A DNA stretch of 17,383 bases from an uncultured Bacilli bacterium (GTDB taxonomy: Bacteria > Bacillota_I > Bacilli_A > RF39 > UBA660). A program made the translations under genes and the position numbers. Each line of letters starts with the position of its first letter. Position 1 is the stretch's first letter. Shown piece by piece: positions 14,495 to 17,383 of the stretch. The notes beneath the pieces were generated by a model. The model saw only the letters and a list, made by a program, of their open reading frames with translations, did no database searches and had not been told where the DNA came from. Location of the stretch: the NCBI GenBank assembly GCA_947625715.1, contig CANQPR010000019.1, forward strand, positions 1-17,383, read 5' to 3'.

Positions 14495-14692
14495 TTAAAT
14501 AACAGATTTAATTCTGTTAGCTTCTCCTTTGCTTAATGTTCCTTTATTTCTTCTTTGTCTAATTTGCTTAGAACTATCTTTACTAGTTTTATGGTTTCCA
14601 CCACTAACTTTATAGCTTAGTGTTCCATTTTTTTTCTTTTTGAAAACTTTACTACTTGCTTTATGTGTTTTCATTTTTGGTCCTTTTGCCAT
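14495..14692 (-). CDS. rpmI: Ribosomal protein L35
   Basis: 65 residues, the normal length for L35. It has the family start MAKGPKMKTHKASSKVFKK, the middle SYKVSGGNHKTSKDSSKQIRQ and the end KGEANRIKSVI. Strongly basic large-subunit protein. It lies 17 bases downstream of infC and 15 bases upstream of rplT, the conserved Firmicute order, and is expected to be co-regulated with them by L20. GAAGGA precedes the ATG. Confidence 0.96.
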   Translation of the reverse strand: MAKGPKMKTHKASSKVFKKKKNGTLSYKVSGGNHKTSKDSSKQIRQRRNKGTLSKGEANRIKSVI

Positions 14693-14709
14693 TACTATCC
14701 TTCTTTCTT

Positions 14710-15231
14710 TTATTTCATAGGTGCAAGAATTATAGACATCAATTTTCCTTCTTGCTTAAAAGGGGTTTCAATATTAGAACATTCACTTAATTCATTAGCA
14801 AATCTATCTAGTACTTCTTTACCTCTTTCAGGATGAGCCATTTGTCTTCCTTTTAGTCGAATAAATCCTTTAACTTTGTGTCCTTTAGCTAAATATTCAC
14901 GCGCATTTTTAACTCTCGTTTGAAAATCATGAATATCAATATCCGGGCTTAAACGATATTCTTTTAATTCTTTATTTGTTTCTCTTTGTTTTTTTAAGGC
15001 TTCTTTTTGTTTTTTTTGTTTTTCATAACGATATTTATTGTAGTCCATTATTTTACCAACAGCTGGGGTTTTATCCTTATTCATTAAAACTAAATCTAAG
15101 CCGGCAAATGAAGCGACTGTTAAAGCATCTTCACGACTTTTTATTCCCATTTGCTCACCATTCGGGCCTATTACCATTAATTCGGCAACGTTTATTGCTT
15201 CATTAATTAGTAAGTCCTCTTTCTTTGCTAT
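14710..15231 (-). CDS. infC: Translation initiation factor IF-3, probable ATA start
   Basis: 173 residues with the IF3 N domain (LLINEAINVAELMVIGPNGEQMGIKSREDAL), the Lys-rich linker (DYNKYRYEKQKKQKEALKKQ) and the C domain ending HPERGKEVLDRF...LMSIILAPMK. IF3 guards start-codon selection on the 30S subunit. No ATG start is available: the upstream in-frame candidate is GTG at 15267 without a good site and gives an unusual N terminus. GGAGGTG (15245-15239) lies 7 bases before ATA (15231-15229) and only one base before ATT (15237-15235), both in frame. infC genes use rare start codons so that IF3 limits its own synthesis, so ATA (or ATT) is the likely start. First gene of the operon. Confidence 0.93.
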   Translation of the reverse strand: MAKKEDLLINEAINVAELMVIGPNGEQMGIKSREDALTVASFAGLDLVLMNKDKTPAVGKIMDYNKYRYEKQKKQKEALKKQRETNKELKEYRLSPDIDIHDFQTRVKNAREYLAKGHKVKGFIRLKGRQMAHPERGKEVLDRFANELSECSNIETPFKQEGKLMSIILAPMK

Positions 15232-15238
15232 ATCAATG

Positions 15239-15362
15239 CACCTCCATACATGATAAAAGGCAGACACCTAGTATCCACCTATAAAAGTATTATTTTAAGC
15301 TTTTAACCTAGTACTATTATACTCAGGTGAATGTGGATACATTTCTTTCCTTTTTCATAACA
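15239..15362 (-). promoter_or_regulatory. Structured leader of infC-rpmI-rplT (candidate L20-type autoregulatory leader)
   Basis: About 130 bases of untranslated RNA precede infC. An 8-bp perfect pairing GTATCCAC (15340-15333 on the minus strand) with GTGGATAC (15278-15271) closes a 54-base domain that contains a possible inner helix AAAAG/CTTTT. A direct repeat TAGGTG-N5-TAGGTG overlaps the 3' arm. Firmicute infC leaders are known to be bound by L20. No terminator-like T run is seen, so control would be at initiation of translation. The match to the known L20 leader family was not tested. Confidence 0.5.
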
Positions 15363-15368
15363 ACATTA

Positions 15369-15397
15369 ATTCTATACAAATATTATATGATTGTCAA
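15369..15397 (-). promoter_or_regulatory. Promoter of infC-rpmI-rplT
   Basis: On the minus strand a perfect TTGACA (15397-15392), a 17-base spacer and TAGAAT (15374-15369). It begins 8 bases after the stop codon of the upstream surface-protein gene, and no terminator is visible between them, so read-through is possible. The gap 15232-15404 contains only this promoter and the leader. Confidence 0.8.
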
Positions 15398-15404
15398 GTA
15401 TTTT

Positions 15405-16910
15405 TTAATCAACTGTAAAACGAAAAGGATTAGTAACAGAGCCATAGTCTTCACTTGTATCTTCTTCGATTTTAACATTGGAATTTAGATAAACAGTAGG
15501 CTGTACTTGACCACCTGTAGCTGCAGATGTAAGTGATGCCCCAATTGATTTACTGCCATCAGAATAATTATTCATTATCACATATGCTACAGCACTTGAT
15601 TTCTTATATGTAAGCGTTGATTGATTTAATGTTGAACAAATGGGATTCATAGTTAAACGATAACCCTGACCTAAATTTAGTAGCCACAAATTAGCACATT
15701 CATTATGACCTTTCATACTTTCCACTTCAAAATATATACTAACACAAGTGTTTCTTTTTTCACCCCCCAAAGAATATCCATAGTCGCTTAAATAGGCTAA
15801 TCCTACATACCCTAGCCATTCTGTAGTTCTTGCAATACCATCATTATATGGTACATATTGATTATTATAGTCAACTCCTTCGCATAAGCCATCTGCTAAG
15901 CCTCTTTCTTTATCGTAAATTTGAGATGTATTTCCTATCCAATACATCACAGCACCTGTATTCCATTTTACTTTACTTATCATTTTTCTTGCTTCATCGT
16001 TTAAGCCAATATTTTCCCATAAAGGGCATGATTTTTCTTTATTGTCACTACCTTCATAACAGGTACCTCCCGCTTTTTTATTATAATAATTTTCATTTAA
16101 TACTTTCTGTATATCCGCTTGACTCCATTCGTTTACTCCATAACCACTATTTACACTACTACCATAACCATTTGATGAATCCCAACTATAGGCGCCTATA
16201 CTATCTCTTATTATTTTTAAGTGGCTTCCTATACTACCGTATTCATCGGTTATATTATTCATTACTCCTATGATTCGCCAGGCTGGTCTAACTTTTTCAC
16301 AATTATAATTATATGATGAAGCACTTGTGCATTCTTCATATGAGTTATAATCTGTATAACTACTAGAACTACTACTAGAATATCCTCTATATATATAGTC
16401 ATTATTAAATTCAACATAATTATTTGGATTACTTCCTATAAATCGTAAATTATTGTCATCAGTTCCATATTCTCCTAAACTTTCTTTTCCATCATAAGCT
16501 AATTCACTCGGTTTTTCTTTTTGTAAATCTATTAAATATTCAACTGCACTTTTGCCAAAATATAGTTCACATTTTGTTCCTTGTTCAGTTAAATTGGTAA
16601 CAATCGGTGCCCATAAATTATCATACCATTTAACACTTGCATTATTACTACACTTAGAACTTAAAAATGATACTCCTTCTTCTTTTTTGGGTATAGTACT
16701 AACATTTTTACCATTATTATAAAATGAGAAAATAACATCGCCACTTCCTTCATAGATGAAATTTCCCTCCATCACTTTAAATGATTTTTGTACTTTAAAA
16801 TTGGCAAATGTTTTTTCTAAAATTATTCCACCTATTAAGAAGACGATGGCCACAACAACAATTATTAATTTTTTACTTTTCTTTTTTTCTTTATATTGGC
16901 TTAATTTCAT
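15405..16910 (-). CDS. Membrane-anchored, Tyr/Ser/Asn-rich surface protein of unknown function
   Basis: 501 residues. A basic N-terminal stretch (KEKKKSKK) is followed by one hydrophobic segment (about 15-35, LIIVVVAIVFLIGGIIL), a signal anchor or uncleaved signal with no lipobox. The rest is predicted extracellular, rich in Tyr, Ser, Asn and Gly, with paired Cys and segments such as RPAWRIIGVMNNI, GVNEWSQADIQKVLN, WLGYVGLAYLSDYGY and TVYLNSNVKI that I recognise only as typical of surface proteins from uncultured Firmicutes. A seven-Ser run (about 178-184) is coded by alternating AGT/TCT. No LPxTG motif or known enzymatic motif is seen. Expression probably depends on a promoter with a G10 spacer tract, and the ribosome binding site lies in the loop of a perfect inverted repeat. 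Function unknown; adhesin or host-interaction protein is a guess. Confidence 0.8.
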   Translation of the reverse strand: MKLSQYKEKKKSKKLIIVVVAIVFLIGGIILEKTFANFKVQKSFKVMEGNFIYEGSGDVIFSFYNNGKNVSTIPKKEEGVSFLSSKCSNNASVKWYDNLWAPIVTNLTEQGTKCELYFGKSAVEYLIDLQKEKPSELAYDGKESLGEYGTDDNNLRFIGSNPNNYVEFNNDYIYRGYSSSSSSSYTDYNSYEECTSASSYNYNCEKVRPAWRIIGVMNNITDEYGSIGSHLKIIRDSIGAYSWDSSNGYGSSVNSGYGVNEWSQADIQKVLNENYYNKKAGGTCYEGSDNKEKSCPLWENIGLNDEARKMISKVKWNTGAVMYWIGNTSQIYDKERGLADGLCEGVDYNNQYVPYNDGIARTTEWLGYVGLAYLSDYGYSLGGEKRNTCVSIYFEVESMKGHNECANLWLLNLGQGYRLTMNPICSTLNQSTLTYKKSSAVAYVIMNNYSDGSKSIGASLTSAATGGQVQPTVYLNSNVKIEEDTSEDYGSVTNPFRFTVD

Positions 16911-16911
16911 T

Positions 16912-16941
16912 ATAAAAGAAGACCTCCATATCTTCTTTTAT
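16912..16941 (-). repeat. 11-bp inverted repeat enclosing the ribosome binding site of the surface-protein gene
   Basis: ATAAAAGAAGA (16912-16922) and TCTTCTTTTAT (16931-16941) are perfect inverted copies. The 8-base loop contains the GGAGG site for the ATG at 16910. In RNA this would place the site in a hairpin loop beside the start codon; in DNA it could be an operator overlapping the -10 region. Confidence 0.75.
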
Positions 16942-16970
16942 TATATTATATAATACCCCCCCCCCGTCAA
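16940..16970 (-). promoter_or_regulatory. Promoter with a ten-G tract between -35 and -10 (candidate phase-variable promoter)
   Basis: On the minus strand TTGACG (16970-16965) is the -35; its last G is the first of ten consecutive G (16965-16956). Two overlapping -10 boxes follow, TATAAT at 16950-16945 (spacer 14) and TATAAT at 16945-16940 (spacer 19). Neither spacing is optimal at the present tract length. Slippage of the G run would change spacing and therefore expression, as known for Neisseria porA. Confidence 0.65.
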
Positions 16971-16983
16971 TGATTTTGGTTGG

Positions 16984-17041
16984 AAAAAATGTTATCTCTC
17001 TCTCCAGTGGTAAACTTAAAGTAGAAAATTAGAGAAGATAT
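16984..17041 (-). terminator. Weak candidate terminator of the right-edge surface gene
   Basis: On the minus strand TATCTTCTCT (from 17040) can pair with AGAGAGAGATA (17003-16993) with one bulged base across a loop of about 27 bases, followed by ACA and six T (16989-16984). The long loop and bulge make it uncertain. Confidence 0.35.
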
Positions 17042-17047
17042 ACTTTT

Positions 17048-17170
17048 CTAAATGGCAAGAACGAGACGGAAGCTCCTCTGAGCACCCACATTCCCGCCGT
17101 CAGGACCGGATGCAAATATTCCAGCATCAGTGCCGTCTGTGTACTGTCCACCACGCATGACCCACGGATA
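17048..17170 (-). other. GC-rich 3' end of the surface gene, candidate variable region
   Basis: By count, 67 of 120 bases (about 56%) in 17051-17170 are G or C, against 17 of 50 (34%) in 17171-17220 and about 30% generally. It encodes the segment from YPWVMRGG to the stop. Of the 25 codons between RGG and SFR, counting the Ser, 16 end in C or T, encoding Tyr, Asp, Gly, Thr, Ser, Pro, Asn and Ala. This is what adenine-specific mutagenesis of AAC/AAT template codons would give, as in diversity-generating retroelements. No reverse transcriptase or template repeat is in the window. Confidence 0.3.
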
Positions 17171-17383
17171 AGTATGATAGATAACCCAAGCGGTATTGCT
17201 ATACCAACTACTAATAAATCTATTGCTACTAATATATCTCATTCTTTGAAATGGTCCCATTTCTTTTGTCGCATCACCTAAGATACCTTTTTTATATTCA
17301 ACATAGCTTGTTCCATAAGCATATTTGTCATACCATTTTGTTTCACTTGGTAAAGCAATACCATCTGTTACTGTTCCTGATTC
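17048..17383 (-). CDS. Surface protein C-terminal part with lectin/FGE-like end (partial at window edge)
   Basis: The reading frame is open from the window edge (17383) to a TAG at 17050-17048, giving 111 residues of a longer protein; the ATG at 17260 is internal and not the start. The sequence has LPSETKWYDKYAYG, an ILGDATKEMGPF segment and an end WVMRGGQYTDGTDAGIFASG...SFRLVLAI. The W-RGG-AG-F-SFR pattern resembles the C-terminal part of formylglycine-generating-enzyme-like or C-type-lectin-fold domains found at the ends of surface proteins. Catalytic function is unlikely to be inferable from this fragment. It is followed by the promoter of the next surface gene, so the two form a surface-protein cluster. 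The last 120 bases differ sharply in composition from the rest. Confidence 0.75.
   Translation of the reverse strand, partial: ESGTVTDGIALPSETKWYDKYAYGTSYVEYKKGILGDATKEMGPFQRMRYISSNRFISSWYSNTAWVIYHTYPWVMRGGQYTDGTDAGIFASGPDGGNVGAQRSFRLVLAI

Overview
The window is AT-rich (roughly 30% G+C), with tightly packed genes, strong GGAGG-type ribosome binding sites, TGA used as a stop codon (for example in the sensor kinase, fnr-like and grx-fused nrdD genes) and TGG for Trp. This, together with the infC-rpmI-rplT operon, an AgrC/LytTR-type two-component pair and an all-anaerobic ribonucleotide reductase locus, points to a strictly or mainly anaerobic low-GC Firmicute with the standard bacterial code, probably an uncultured gut Bacilli or Erysipelotrichia-like lineage. 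No taxonomic search was possible.

Layout from left to right. Positions 89-2285 (minus) hold feoA-feoB, ferrous iron uptake. Positions 2342-4302 (minus) hold a LytTR response regulator and an AgrC-like kinase with overlapping ends and no visible peptide gene; a terminator separates them from feo. A sugar-transfer-type ATP-grasp gene follows (4369-5394, minus). A plus-strand cassette of four tRNAs (Ser-UGA, initiator Met-CAU, Asp-GUC, Phe-GAA) has a clear extended -10 promoter and a terminator. Positions 5978-12421 (minus) form one overlapping operon: nrdD (Lactococcus/E. coli-like class III reductase), nrdG, dut, a second, different nrdD carrying a C-terminal glutaredoxin-like domain, and trxB. 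A divergent Crp/Fnr-family regulator (12550-13191, plus) shares a short promoter region with this operon. A second radical-SAM activase of the NrdG2 type (13165-13839, minus) converges on the regulator. Then come rplT (with an extra Rho-N-like tail), rpmI and infC (minus) behind a structured leader. The right end holds a membrane-anchored surface protein gene with a G10 tract inside its promoter, and the 3' end of a second surface protein gene whose last 120 bp are abruptly GC-rich.

How the parts fit: the 6-14 kb block looks like a self-contained anaerobic dNTP module. It has two class III reductases of different subtype, one activase for each, dUTPase to keep uracil out of DNA, and thioredoxin reductase translationally coupled to the reductase that carries its own redoxin domain. 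A Crp/Fnr-type site sits at about -42 of the operon promoter and over the -35 box of the regulator, which suggests activation of the operon and negative autoregulation. The right edge looks like a surface-variation region (slippable promoter tract, candidate hypervariable lectin-like C terminus). These functional links are inferred from sequence and context, not shown.
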